Source: JALZHR01 sp036389695 (GTDB lineage Bacteria > Acidobacteriota > Blastocatellia > Pyrinomonadales > Pyrinomonadaceae). From it: a stretch of DNA of 31,394 bases. The notes under the pieces are model-generated. The model was not told the origin of the DNA, did no database searches, and was given only the letters and a program-made list of their open reading frames with translations. Below, piece by piece: positions 17,915 through 25,736 of the stretch (positions within the stretch are counted from its first letter, which is position 1; each line of letters begins with the position of its first letter). A program made the translations under genes and the position numbers. The stretch covers positions 1-31,394 of the forward strand of contig DASVWG010000237.1 in assembly GCA_036389695.1 (NCBI GenBank), read 5' to 3'.

Positions 17915-17958
17915 GAAAAGACTGAAGAATTAATTATAAACTTCAGTCTTTTCCAATT
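17915..17958 (+). terminator. Terminator of the ECF/CHAT operon
   Basis: GAAAAGACTGAAG (17915-17927) pairs perfectly with CTTCAGTCTTTTC (17941-17953), with a 13-nt AT loop and a T-run inside the right arm, 81 bp after the last gene. The rest of 17834-18102 shows no other feature. Confidence 0.82.
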
Positions 17959-18102
17959 CAGGCTTTATACCGACCCTACCATTATCGAAACAGCTTGTTC
18001 GCGTCAAAAAACAAGTCTCGAAATTAATTGCCTAAAAACCGGCGCGCCGGATTTACGCGAAACATTCGACCGGCACAATGATAAATCCCGTAAAGCCTGC
18101 GG

Positions 18103-18774
18103 TTAATTTATCTTTTGCCACTGGTTCGGAGTGATGCGACGGTTTCCCCAGACGAACGGCGCTTGTGCATTATTTGCCGAAATGCGAATCGCGACCAGTG
18201 AGCCGTAGCCGTCGCCGGTTTTCGGGTCGACCCACCAGCCCGCGCTCGCGTCCCAGACTTTGATTTCGTTTTCGCCGACGGCAATCGCGCAGCCTTCGTG
18301 ATATATCAAATCGCGGTCAATCCAGCGCAGCTCCGTCGCGTCGCCGTCGCTCCAGCTGCACGACCATTGAGTCGTGGCGACCTGCGAAAATCGCTGGACG
18401 AGCTGGACGCGGTAGCTTTTCACGCCTCGCACGGTGAAAACTTCGTGTGCCAGTGCGGCTAGCGCGCCGCAGTCGAGCGTGTGACGGCGGACGGCTTCGC
18501 ACCAGTAAATCGGGAAGCTCGACGCGCCCCAGTTAAATTTCTGCCGGAGCCAGCGCGGTCCGGCATAGATGCTGCCGCCGCCAAGCTCGGAAAAATCCGT
18601 TGCCGTTATCCACTCGCGGGCGATTTCGCAGCACATCTGCCCGTGATGCGAGATTTGCGACGGATACCATTCGCGCCATTTTTCAAAAACCTCGGTTGTC
18701 GCTTTCGCCGCGCCGAGACCGTTTGTTTCCATAATATTCGTTTCGTTTGTTTGATTAACCGCGTCCAAATACAT
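18103..18774 (-). CDS. Transglutaminase-like (papain-fold) protein of the biosynthetic cluster
   Basis: The 223-residue protein has a Cys-His-Asp arrangement of the transglutaminase-like kind. Cys lies at the start of a helix (TLDCGALAALAHEVF, followed by RGVKSYRVQLVQ, the usual strand after that helix), His in LIYHEGCAIAV and Asp in IKVWDASAGWW. It has no signal peptide. The ATG at 18774 overlaps the end of the upstream ligase/decarboxylase gene by 20 bp and has AGGAG 8 nt before it, inside that gene, so translation is probably coupled. By analogy with AdmF of andrimid biosynthesis, a transglutaminase-like protein can form amide bonds; peptide cleavage is the alternative. The family call rests on motif order only. 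Confidence 0.75.
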   Translation of the reverse strand: MYLDAVNQTNETNIMETNGLGAAKATTEVFEKWREWYPSQISHHGQMCCEIAREWITATDFSELGGGSIYAGPRWLRQKFNWGASSFPIYWCEAVRRHTLDCGALAALAHEVFTVRGVKSYRVQLVQRFSQVATTQWSCSWSDGDATELRWIDRDLIYHEGCAIAVGENEIKVWDASAGWWVDPKTGDGYGSLVAIRISANNAQAPFVWGNRRITPNQWQKIN

Positions 18775-21031
18775 AACTCATACTCCTATCGTAAGCTCCG
18801 GCGTCGCAGAAGACGAGAATGTCGCCGACCTGCGCGTTTTCGGGCAATTCAACGTTTGAGGCAACGATGTCGTGCTCCATGCAAAGTCTGCCTAAAAGCT
18901 GCGTTTTACCTCGGTTTAAAGATTTCCAGCCGCCGCCCGCCTGGTCCTGGCACAAAATCCGGTGCGGGTAGAAAAAATACATCGGCAATTCGGCAATCGA
19001 GCCGTCCACGACGACTTCGCGAGCGTCGCCGAAAGCATTGCGGATTTCCAGAATCTGCATCGCCACCGCCATCGAAGGCTGCGCCAGCGCCTTGCCCGGT
19101 TCGGAAAAAATCTGTTTCACGTTCGGCAGAAACTCGGGAATCATCTCGATTGCCCGGCGGAATTTTTCGCCCGCGTTTTTCTGCAAATCTTCGGGAAACC
19201 ATCCGCCGCCGACGTCCAGGATTTCAATCATTCGCCCGGCGAGCGCTTCAATCGAGCCGCACCAGCGCAGCATCGATTCAAACAGATGCCACCACTGCTG
19301 GACGCCGACATTGCTGCTCGCCATATGAAAATGCACGCCGAAGCGGCACTGTTTCGGAATGCGCCGGACGGTTTCGACCAGCGTCTGAAAAGTTTCCGGC
19401 GTGTCGACGGCGATACCGAAACGCGAGCGAATATTCGGCGTGCGCAGACGAATGCCGAGATACTGCGTTTTCAGTTCGCCCGCTTCGATGCCCGCGATAA
19501 CGCGGTTCAGTTCTTCCATCGAATCGCAGAAGACGGTGAAAAACGACGCGTCGGTCAAAACCTCGCGCTGCCACCATTTGGCGGGACCGTTCAAAATTAT
19601 CTGTTCCGGCTTGAAGCCGACCGCCAGAGCTTTTTTCACTTCCAGCAGGCTGATGGCTTCGGCGTAAAAACCGGATTTGAGCGCGAGCTTTATCAGGCGC
19701 TTGTCCGGGTTGGTCTTGATGCTGTAAGCGTTGTTGACCTTGATTTGCCCGGTGCTCAAATCGGCGGCGAGCGCGGCGGCTTTCTGAAAATATTCTTTCG
19801 CCGTGTTTTTCAGAAACACGCTCGCCGGCGTCTGCATCCGCGAAAAATCCAGCGCTTTCAAATCGTCGATAAAAGTCGGCGGAATGGTCGCCGTTTGATT
19901 TTCCGCCGGTTTGCCGTTGACGCCTTCGCTGCCGTTTCCGTCGTGGTCAAATTCGAGCTGGTGCAGGCGATTGGCAAACTGAAGCAGCCCCGAAGGATGC
20001 TTGAGCGAATGCCCGATTCTGCCGCCCAGCGGCTCGGGCAAAGGCGGCAGCGGAAATTCCGGTCTGACGGGAACTTCCAGGACGACGCGCGTAAATTCTT
20101 CGGCGGCGGCGACGGTTTCCTGCGCCGGAATGCCGGTCGCGCCTTCGACAAGGCTTGCGGGAATGTTGCGCCCGGTAATGGTCGAGCCGTGAATCCAAGC
20201 CGGAAAACGCGGATTCCATTCGAGCAGCCACAGTTGATTATCGGCGTCGCGCACCATCTCCAATTCCGCGCCGCCCGTCCAGTTTATGTTTTTGATGATT
20301 TTCCGCAGCGGCTCAAGGATTTCTTCCGGCACGTCGGCGACGTCGCCCGCCCAGGTTTTGCTCATTTCCGTCAAATCGCGCTTGCGCATCCGGACGCATT
20401 CGAGCAATTCGCCCTGGTAAGCCGCGATGGTGATTGATTCCTCGTAGCCGGAAACGTGCGCCTGCAAAAAGAGCTTATCGGTCGCCCACGCGTTTGACAG
20501 AACGTTTCGCATTTCCTCGAAATGCGCCCACGAAGCGATTTTTACCGCCTCGTAATAAGGACCTTTAAGCCACACTTTCCAATCGTGCTCGCGGCAGAAG
20601 GCGTGCAAATCCCAATCGGAAATCTCGGTCGTCACAAATGTTGGAATTTTGACGGGCAGCCCCGCGTGCGCCGGAATCGCCGGTTTTCCGACCTGATTCA
20701 TCGCGCCGAGCGGCGGCGTCAGCAGATTCGGATGACCTTCCGGAAAGAGATTGGCGAGCCACAGAATTTCCAGATCGATGCTGGAAATCCACAATCCGCC
20801 GTCGTCCAGAACTTTTTTGATTTCGGCGGCGTGCGTCGACAGATTCAATTCTTCCCACGGGCGCTGGAGCCAGATTTCGTCAAAATCCTGCCAGTGGATG
20901 CCCGAACAGCGATTCGAATATTCGACGCCGATAAGCTTTGCCTGCGGGTAAGCCGCCCTGATGGAACGGGCGATGCCGACGCCGGGCTGCGGGTTCGTGC
21001 CTGAGTAAAGTCCGCTGATGTAAATCTTCAT
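18755..21031 (-). CDS. Fused ATP-grasp ligase and PLP-dependent amino acid decarboxylase
   Basis: This 758-residue two-domain enzyme has an ATP-grasp-like half at residues 1-340, with the metal/ATP-binding end LELEMVRD...LWLLEWNPRFPAW near 255-280. A linker (about 345-395) rich in Gly, Asn and Glu follows. Residues 400-758 are an Orn/DAP/Arg decarboxylase group IV (alanine-racemase-fold) domain: PLP Lys439 in AYSIKTNP, His in FGVHFHMAS, the Gly-rich phosphate loop EILDVGGGWF, EPGKAL, a Cys in LLGRLCMEHD and the closing CDAGAYDRSMS. Together they would activate an amino acid as acyl phosphate and decarboxylate a free or tethered amino acid. BtrJ and BtrK of butirosin biosynthesis are separate proteins with these two activities, a useful precedent. 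AAGGGA lies 5 nt before the ATG. Confidence 0.88.
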   Translation of the reverse strand: MKIYISGLYSGTNPQPGVGIARSIRAAYPQAKLIGVEYSNRCSGIHWQDFDEIWLQRPWEELNLSTHAAEIKKVLDDGGLWISSIDLEILWLANLFPEGHPNLLTPPLGAMNQVGKPAIPAHAGLPVKIPTFVTTEISDWDLHAFCREHDWKVWLKGPYYEAVKIASWAHFEEMRNVLSNAWATDKLFLQAHVSGYEESITIAAYQGELLECVRMRKRDLTEMSKTWAGDVADVPEEILEPLRKIIKNINWTGGAELEMVRDADNQLWLLEWNPRFPAWIHGSTITGRNIPASLVEGATGIPAQETVAAAEEFTRVVLEVPVRPEFPLPPLPEPLGGRIGHSLKHPSGLLQFANRLHQLEFDHDGNGSEGVNGKPAENQTATIPPTFIDDLKALDFSRMQTPASVFLKNTAKEYFQKAAALAADLSTGQIKVNNAYSIKTNPDKRLIKLALKSGFYAEAISLLEVKKALAVGFKPEQIILNGPAKWWQREVLTDASFFTVFCDSMEELNRVIAGIEAGELKTQYLGIRLRTPNIRSRFGIAVDTPETFQTLVETVRRIPKQCRFGVHFHMASSNVGVQQWWHLFESMLRWCGSIEALAGRMIEILDVGGGWFPEDLQKNAGEKFRRAIEMIPEFLPNVKQIFSEPGKALAQPSMAVAMQILEIRNAFGDAREVVVDGSIAELPMYFFYPHRILCQDQAGGGWKSLNRGKTQLLGRLCMEHDIVASNVELPENAQVGDILVFCDAGAYDRSMSYVFGRG

Positions 21032-21061
21032 AATTCCCTTGTAATTTCCCTTGTTCGTCGT

Positions 21062-21215
21062 GTCAGAACCATCTGCGGTAGCGGATGGTTTAAGTTTAAA
21101 ATCTCAAGTCTCTAATTTCAGGTTTCAGGTTTGCCGATTGTTTTAACTTTAAACTCGAAACCTGAAACTTTGAACTATCCGCGTTCAACCGCCCGCTACC
21201 GCAGGCGGTTCTGAC
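21062..21215 (-). repeat. 154-bp REP-ended palindromic element, copy B
   Basis: It has the same length and ends as copy A (10979-11132). Read on the minus strand, it begins with the same GTCAGAACCGCCTGCGGTAG and aligns colinearly with copy A. It overlaps the last ten codons and the stop of the oxygenase gene at 21185-21979 and ends 31 bp before the ligase/decarboxylase start. The distal end has two changed bases in each half of its small palindrome (ACCATC ... GATGGT), so the pairing is kept. Confidence 0.9.
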
Positions 21216-21979
21216 TTTACCGTCGCCCAATATGAAGGCGACGAGGCGAGATTAAATTCCGGTCGCGGAATTTTAGCTCTGAATTCATCGGTAAATTTGC
21301 CGTCCACGCGGATGCTGAACGATAAACCGTCGCTCGCGTCGCTGCCGTGAAATTGATTGACCGAATCGAACCACGCGCTGTAGCTTTCGACGTATTTTTT
21401 CGCGCCGGTCTGGTAATTGAACATATAAAACGGCTTTTTCTTGTTTGTCCGAAACCAGACGAATTCGTGACAGATGTCGGTTTCGACGTGGTCGCGATGC
21501 GCCGGAACTTCGCGCGGCGCGTCGTCATACATAATCATCATTCTGCCCGTCGCCTGAAACGGCAGAGTCCGTATAAAATCCATCAGCGCCGCAAATTCGT
21601 TGGCGGCTTCGGTCGGATGCCAGAGCTCGGTTTTGTCCAGATCGAAATAGCTGTCCGGCTGCTCGGAATACGCCAGATAAATCATCCGCGAGCCGGGACG
21701 GTCGGGCACGCGGTCGTTTAATTTGTAAGGTCCGGTGTAAAACTTGTAATCGTCCTGCGCGTTCAGGCGGCGCTTGATTCTTTGCAGAATATAACCGTCG
21801 AGCGAGCGCAGGCGCTCGACGTCGATAAACTCGTCAAATGATTTATAGCTCGGATAAACGATGCGCGAATCGACCGGCTCGAAAACGAGCGTATCTTCGG
21901 CAAATTTTTCGTGGCGAACCTCTTCAATCGTTTCGGTTTCGACAGTCATATCTTTAATTTCCGTTTCTGTTTTATTCAT
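21185..21979 (-). CDS. HxD iron/2-oxoglutarate-dependent oxygenase (paralog 1)
   Basis: The 264-residue protein is predicted to be an aspartyl/asparaginyl-hydroxylase-like Fe(II)/2OG dioxygenase. His161 and Asp163 in PAHRDHVETD form the HxD metal motif, His211 in NQFHGSD is the distal ligand, and the Arg in SIRVDG near 224 would bind 2-oxoglutarate. It is closely related over its whole length to the gene immediately upstream (21998-22729), sharing for instance YKSFDEFIDVERL and KKYVESYSAWFD. Its last residues, SEPPAVAGG, and its stop codon are read from the 154-bp repeat. It starts 18 bp after the stop of its paralog. The substrate is unknown; beta-hydroxylation of an amino acid side chain is the likeliest reaction. 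Confidence 0.85.
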   Translation of the reverse strand: MNKTETEIKDMTVETETIEEVRHEKFAEDTLVFEPVDSRIVYPSYKSFDEFIDVERLRSLDGYILQRIKRRLNAQDDYKFYTGPYKLNDRVPDRPGSRMIYLAYSEQPDSYFDLDKTELWHPTEAANEFAALMDFIRTLPFQATGRMMIMYDDAPREVPAHRDHVETDICHEFVWFRTNKKKPFYMFNYQTGAKKYVESYSAWFDSVNQFHGSDASDGLSFSIRVDGKFTDEFRAKIPRPEFNLASSPSYWATVKSEPPAVAGG

Positions 21980-21997
21980 AAAAGCTTTCTTTCATAA

Positions 21998-22729
21998 CTA
22001 TCCTTTTTGAGTTTCCAGACAAGCCCAGAGCGCCGAGGTCGAAGCCGCGTTTGTTTCCGGTCGCGGAATTTTCGCGCGGAATTCGTCGGTAAATTTGCCG
22101 TCGACGCGGATGCTGAACGATAAGCCTTCGACCCGTTCGCTGCCGTGAAATTGATTGACCGCGTCGAACCACGCGCTGTAGCTTTCGACGTATTTTTTCT
22201 CGCCGTTCAGATGGTTTAAAACGTAGAACGGCTTCGTTAAATTCGTGCGAAACCAGATAAACTCGTTGCAGGTTTCCGTTTCCAGATGGTCGCGGTGCGG
22301 CGGCACTTCCTTTCCGGCGTTGTCGTAAATTATCAATATTCTGCCCGTCTCTTTAAACGGCAGCGTCGCGATAAAATCCATCAAATCGGCGAATTCATCC
22401 GCCGCTTCCGTTTTCTCCCAACGCTCTGTTTCATCAAGGTTTATGTAATCATAATCGGTTCCGGGCTTGTTGCGCGTCAGCCAGATTTCGCGCACGCCCG
22501 GCTGATACGGCATCGTTTCGTCCAGGCGATGCAGATTCAGAAAATAATCGTCCTTTTCAGCCTTGATATGAAGGTTTATGCGCTCGATGATGTAATCGTT
22601 GAGCGCGACGAGGCGCTCGACATCGATAAATTCGTCAAACGATTTATAGCAAGGATATGAAATGCGCGAGTCAGTCTTTAACTGTTCTGAGTCGTTGATG
22701 AAAGCGTTTTCATCCGAGAGAGCTTCCAC
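21998..22729 (-). CDS. HxD iron/2-oxoglutarate-dependent oxygenase (paralog 2)
   Basis: The 243-residue protein is the first gene of the minus-strand cluster. It has the same catalytic set as its paralog: His145 and Asp147 in PPHRDHLETE, distal His195 in NQFHGSE, Arg near 208 in SIRVDG. The two proteins differ most in the middle (residues about 45-100 here), the region that in related oxygenases shapes the substrate pocket, so they may act on different positions or substrates. The start is a GTG, supported by a full AAGGAGG 11 nt upstream and by the lack of an in-frame ATG near the domain start. The C-terminus ends normally with LETQKG. Confidence 0.85.
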   Translation of the reverse strand: MEALSDENAFINDSEQLKTDSRISYPCYKSFDEFIDVERLVALNDYIIERINLHIKAEKDDYFLNLHRLDETMPYQPGVREIWLTRNKPGTDYDYINLDETERWEKTEAADEFADLMDFIATLPFKETGRILIIYDNAGKEVPPHRDHLETETCNEFIWFRTNLTKPFYVLNHLNGEKKYVESYSAWFDAVNQFHGSERVEGLSFSIRVDGKFTDEFRAKIPRPETNAASTSALWACLETQKG

Positions 22730-22981
22730 AAATTTAAAAACCTCCTTGTTCTTTGTTTCCCGAGCCTTTTTTAAACTTCACGGCTTAAAACATTCTCACC
22801 TGCCCGCGCACTTTTCCAAACCGTCGAAATATCAACATTTACGCGCGACAGATGTAAATTTAATTTATAAAATATCGTTATTTTAAACGCGCGTCTGTCT
22901 GATAGCAGACAAAAATAAATTTTAAAATCTCTGATAATAATTTTTCGCCCGATTTTTATTAAAAAAATCTCTAAAAAAAAT
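22730..22981. promoter_or_regulatory. Divergent promoter region of the biosynthetic cluster
   Basis: This 252-bp AT-rich gap lies between divergent oxygenase genes and should carry promoters for both arms of the cluster. GTCTGTCTGATAGCAGAC near 22893-22910 can form a short hairpin. No hexamer pair is strong enough to name a start site. Confidence 0.45.
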
Positions 22982-23953
22982 ATGATGAAGACGAGCTTTC
23001 TCAATCCTCAGAAACTGCCGCTGGTCGTTCAGCCGCTCGAAGATAAGGAAAACAAAGCCGATTTGGACTGGCTCATCGAAACGGCGGAAATTCAAAAAGA
23101 TTTTTTTCGCGAAAAGCTTTTGAAGCACGGAGCGTTGCTGTTTCGCGGCTACGGCGTCCGAAGCGTTTCTGGCTTGGAGCGTTTTGTCCACGAGTTTTCC
23201 GGCGGCGAGAAATTATTCGGCTACGCGGGCGGCGTTTCGCCGCGCAATCCTTTAAATAGCGGCGGCGTTTACACTTCGACCGAATATCCGGCGGAATACG
23301 CGCTTTCGCTGCACAACGAATTGTCTTACGCCGACCTTTACCCGCGCCATCTTTATTTTTGCTGCCTGACGCCAGCCGAAACCGGCGGCGAAACGACGCT
23401 CGGCGACAGCCGCCGGATTCTGCAAAACATCGACCCGAAAGTGGTCGAAACGTTCAAAAATAAAAAAATCTGTTACGTCCGCAATTTATATCCGGATAAA
23501 GGCTCGGGTTATTCGTGGCAGGAAGCGTTTGAGACCGACGACCGGCAAACGGTCGAGGCTTGCTGCCGGAAAATCGGCGCGCAGCTTCAATGGAAACCGG
23601 ACGGCAGCTTGCGCGTGAGCCAGATTCGCCCGGCGGTCATCAATCACCCGACGACCGGCGAAGAAGTCTGGTTCAATCAAGCCGACGGTTTTCATCCGTC
23701 GAATCTCGACGCCGAAACTTATCAAACGCTGTTTGCGGCGGCAGGCGAAGACGCGTTTCGCCTCAACGTTTTTTACGGCGACGGCTCGCCGATTGATTCG
23801 GAAGCGCTTGCACACATTCGCGCCGTCCTGCATCGCGAAACGATTCCGCACCGCTGGCAGGCGGGCGACGTTTTAATTCTGGATAATATTTTAGCCGCGC
23901 ACGGTCGAATGCCGTTTACCGGAGAGCGAAAAATCGCTTTGGCAATGACTTAG
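22982..23953 (+). CDS. SyrP-like TauD/TfdA-family iron/2-oxoglutarate oxygenase
   Basis: The 323-residue protein belongs to the TauD/TfdA superfamily. His111 and Glu113 in SLHNELSYADLYP give an HxE metal motif, the variant found in SyrP-type amino acid hydroxylases of nonribosomal pathways. The distal His307 lies in LAAHGRMPF and the 2OG-binding Arg follows in TGERKIALAM. GALLFRGYGV near the N-terminus and TGGETTLGDSRRIL are further family marks. Two ATGs stand side by side (22982 and 22985); no ribosome binding site is evident. It is divergent from the minus-strand cluster and shares its promoter region, so it is probably part of the same pathway, adding a third oxidation. Confidence 0.88.
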   Translation: MMKTSFLNPQKLPLVVQPLEDKENKADLDWLIETAEIQKDFFREKLLKHGALLFRGYGVRSVSGLERFVHEFSGGEKLFGYAGGVSPRNPLNSGGVYTSTEYPAEYALSLHNELSYADLYPRHLYFCCLTPAETGGETTLGDSRRILQNIDPKVVETFKNKKICYVRNLYPDKGSGYSWQEAFETDDRQTVEACCRKIGAQLQWKPDGSLRVSQIRPAVINHPTTGEEVWFNQADGFHPSNLDAETYQTLFAAAGEDAFRLNVFYGDGSPIDSEALAHIRAVLHRETIPHRWQAGDVLILDNILAAHGRMPFTGERKIALAMT

Positions 23954-24067
23954 AAGTGGTAAACGGTAAGTGGTAAGTGGTTAGTTGCAATTGCTGAATA
24001 TCGAATTTTAAATAAAAACTCGATATTTAAAATAACGAACTTACCACTTACCGTTTACCACTTACCA
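23954..24067. repeat. Heptad hairpin 8 (unit AGTGGTA)
   Basis: Left units are AGTGGTA, AACGGTA, AGTGGTA, AGTGGTT. The right arm, read as reverse complement, gives AGTGGTA, AGTGGTA, AACGGTA, AGTGGTA. The odd unit has moved by one position. The inner core pairs through ATATCGA / TCGATAT. It fills the gap between two convergent stop codons. Confidence 0.9.
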
Positions 24068-24071
24068 CTAT

Positions 24072-24629
24072 TTACCGTGAAACGGTAAATTTCCCGTTTT
24101 GCCAGATTAAATCGTAGAGTTTTTTTCCGCGATAGAAGCCTTCGCCGTTTTCGTCTTTTTGAAAGACTTCGATGGTCGTGCCGCGGCGCGGAAGCTGATA
24201 GATGCGTTTTACCGCATCGTAATTTGGAACGACGGCGCGCGAAACGTCAGTCCATTTGCCGTTTTTGTAATCGAGAAAAACGCACCACGGCACGTCTTCC
24301 GGACCGCCTTCGCCTTCGGTGTAAAAACCTATCAGATAGCTGCCGTCGCCGCGTTTGAACAGCGCCATCTCAAAGCCTTCCTGCGCGCCGTCACCGCCGC
24401 CGCTCATAAAGCCGTTCGCCGCGTCTTCGACTATCAGATATTGTTTCAGATATTTTTCCTTACCGCGCCGGTAATTTTTGTCCATACAGCAATCGAGACT
24501 GAAATATTTCGCCGGCAGCAGCATAAAAAAATCGCGCACCGTTTTCGGCTGCTTCGTCTGCGCCGCCGCTGAAAGCGCACATCCCAAAATGCAGATTAAC
24601 AATGCCGGAAATAAAAATTTAGTTTTCAT
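24072..24629 (-). CDS. Secreted hypothetical protein
   Basis: The 185-residue protein has a clear Sec signal peptide (MKTKFLFPALLICILGCALSAAAQ, cleavage after AAA or AAQ near residue 24; the Cys at 17 could also suggest a lipobox, but the context LGCA is before the end of the hydrophobic stretch). The mature part has a Cys-Cys pair (SLDCCMD), a Gly-rich stretch (MSGGGDGAQEGFEMALF) and several short beta segments ending in IWQNGKFTVSR. I do not recognise the family. GGGGAG 6 nt before the ATG supports the start. It is divergent from the creatininase gene. Confidence 0.78.
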   Translation of the reverse strand: MKTKFLFPALLICILGCALSAAAQTKQPKTVRDFFMLLPAKYFSLDCCMDKNYRRGKEKYLKQYLIVEDAANGFMSGGGDGAQEGFEMALFKRGDGSYLIGFYTEGEGGPEDVPWCVFLDYKNGKWTDVSRAVVPNYDAVKRIYQLPRRGTTIEVFQKDENGEGFYRGKKLYDLIWQNGKFTVSR

Positions 24630-24708
24630 AATTTCTCCCCGTTATAAATTAGAATCGCCAAATAGAAAAGACTGAAATCGGCTCCGGCTTTTGCCTTGTT
24701 TGCAGAAT

Positions 24709-24833
24709 AAAGGCGGAAACGCGACAGTCATGGAGCGTGTTTCAACATTAATAATTTGACGCTTGAATTTTAATCAAACTGTCGAATCATTAATCTTGTA
24801 CACGCTCCATGACTGTCGCGTTTCCGCCCTTTT
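24709..24833. repeat. 32-bp inverted repeat in a divergent promoter region
   Basis: AAAGGCGGAAACGCGACAGT... at 24709-24740 pairs with 24800-24833, with one extra C in the right arm. The spacer is about 60 nt and AT-rich. It is not made of heptads. It lies between two divergent genes, so any promoter of the two must be in or next to it. Confidence 0.88.
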
Positions 24834-24894
24834 CCGATTGCACAAAATTTTTCCGTGAGCGAAGATAAATTCAAAAAACACCAAAGGAGTTCAA

Positions 24895-25734
24895 ATGAAT
24901 CGAAGACTTTCGGCAATCGCTCTCGCCTTTATTTTTTGCTCGCTGATTTTTATTCAAACGGCATTCGCGCAGACCGAGCGGGACAGCGTTCCGACGCGCG
25001 AGATGGACCGGATAAACTGGATGGAATTTAAGGAAACCGTGCCTTCCAAAATCCAGACCGTGCTGCTTCCGACCGGAACTCTGGAGCCGCACGGCGTTAT
25101 CAATAACGGCGCTGACAACACCGCGCCGACGGCGATGGCGCGCGACATCGCCCGCCGCACGAACGCGATGATTGCGCCGACTTTGCCTTACGGAATTACC
25201 GGCTCGATGGCTGATTATCCGGGCGCATTTACGATTACCGAAGCGGCTTACCGCCCGTTCGTCAAGCAGATTCTCGAAGGCTTAGCCCGAACCGGATTTA
25301 AAAACATCATCATCTTAAACGGTCACGGCGGCGGGCAGACCGCCGTTTTGCAATCGGTGGCGGCTGAAGTTTCCGCCGAGCGACGTGTGCGCACGCTGGT
25401 TATCAACTGGTGGTCGTTTGCCTCGGACGAAACGAAAGCCGTTTTCGGCGAAGACGGCGGGCACGCTGGCTTGAATGAAACGGCGTATATTCAGGCGATT
25501 GACCCGACGCTGGTGAAAAAAGAACGTTACAAAGACGATTTGGCGACCGCTTACCCGCCAGCCGGAACGTGGCAAGCCGTGCCGTTTCCCTCGTCCATCG
25601 GGCTTTATCAAAAAGGTCAGGGCTATCCGAAATTCGACCAGAAAAAAGCCGACGAATATTTTCGCAAAGTCAATGACAAGGTGGCGAGCCTGATAAACGA
25701 AGTGGTGCGAAAATGGGACATGGCAGGGCTTTGA
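24895..25734 (+). CDS. Secreted creatininase-family amidohydrolase
   Basis: This 279-residue protein begins with a signal peptide (RRLSAIALAFIFCSLIFIQTAFA, cleavage near residue 25). Family marks are LLPTGTLEPHG (the usual P-G-T-E-HG site, Glu and His as metal ligands), NGADNTAPTAMARDIA (Asp), NIIILNGHGG (His) and GHAGLNETA (Glu). Family members hydrolyse cyclic or linear amides such as creatinine or formamide groups, or act in cofactor pathways (MftE); an exported form is less usual and its substrate is unknown. AAAGGAG lies 5-6 nt before the ATG. It is monocistronic, followed by hairpin 10. Confidence 0.9.
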   Translation: MNRRLSAIALAFIFCSLIFIQTAFAQTERDSVPTREMDRINWMEFKETVPSKIQTVLLPTGTLEPHGVINNGADNTAPTAMARDIARRTNAMIAPTLPYGITGSMADYPGAFTITEAAYRPFVKQILEGLARTGFKNIIILNGHGGGQTAVLQSVAAEVSAERRVRTLVINWWSFASDETKAVFGEDGGHAGLNETAYIQAIDPTLVKKERYKDDLATAYPPAGTWQAVPFPSSIGLYQKGQGYPKFDQKKADEYFRKVNDKVASLINEVVRKWDMAGL

Positions 25735-25736
25735 AG

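Noticed and set aside
18046..18056. GGCGCGCC palindrome in the gap before the biosynthetic cluster
   Set aside because: It is an 8-11 bp palindrome expected by chance in this sequence, with no partner or pattern.
18962..20437. A 491-codon open frame antisense to the ligase/decarboxylase gene
   Set aside because: It is the shadow of a real gene with biased third codon positions; the product has no recognisable motif and is rich in Arg and Phe, as such shadows are.
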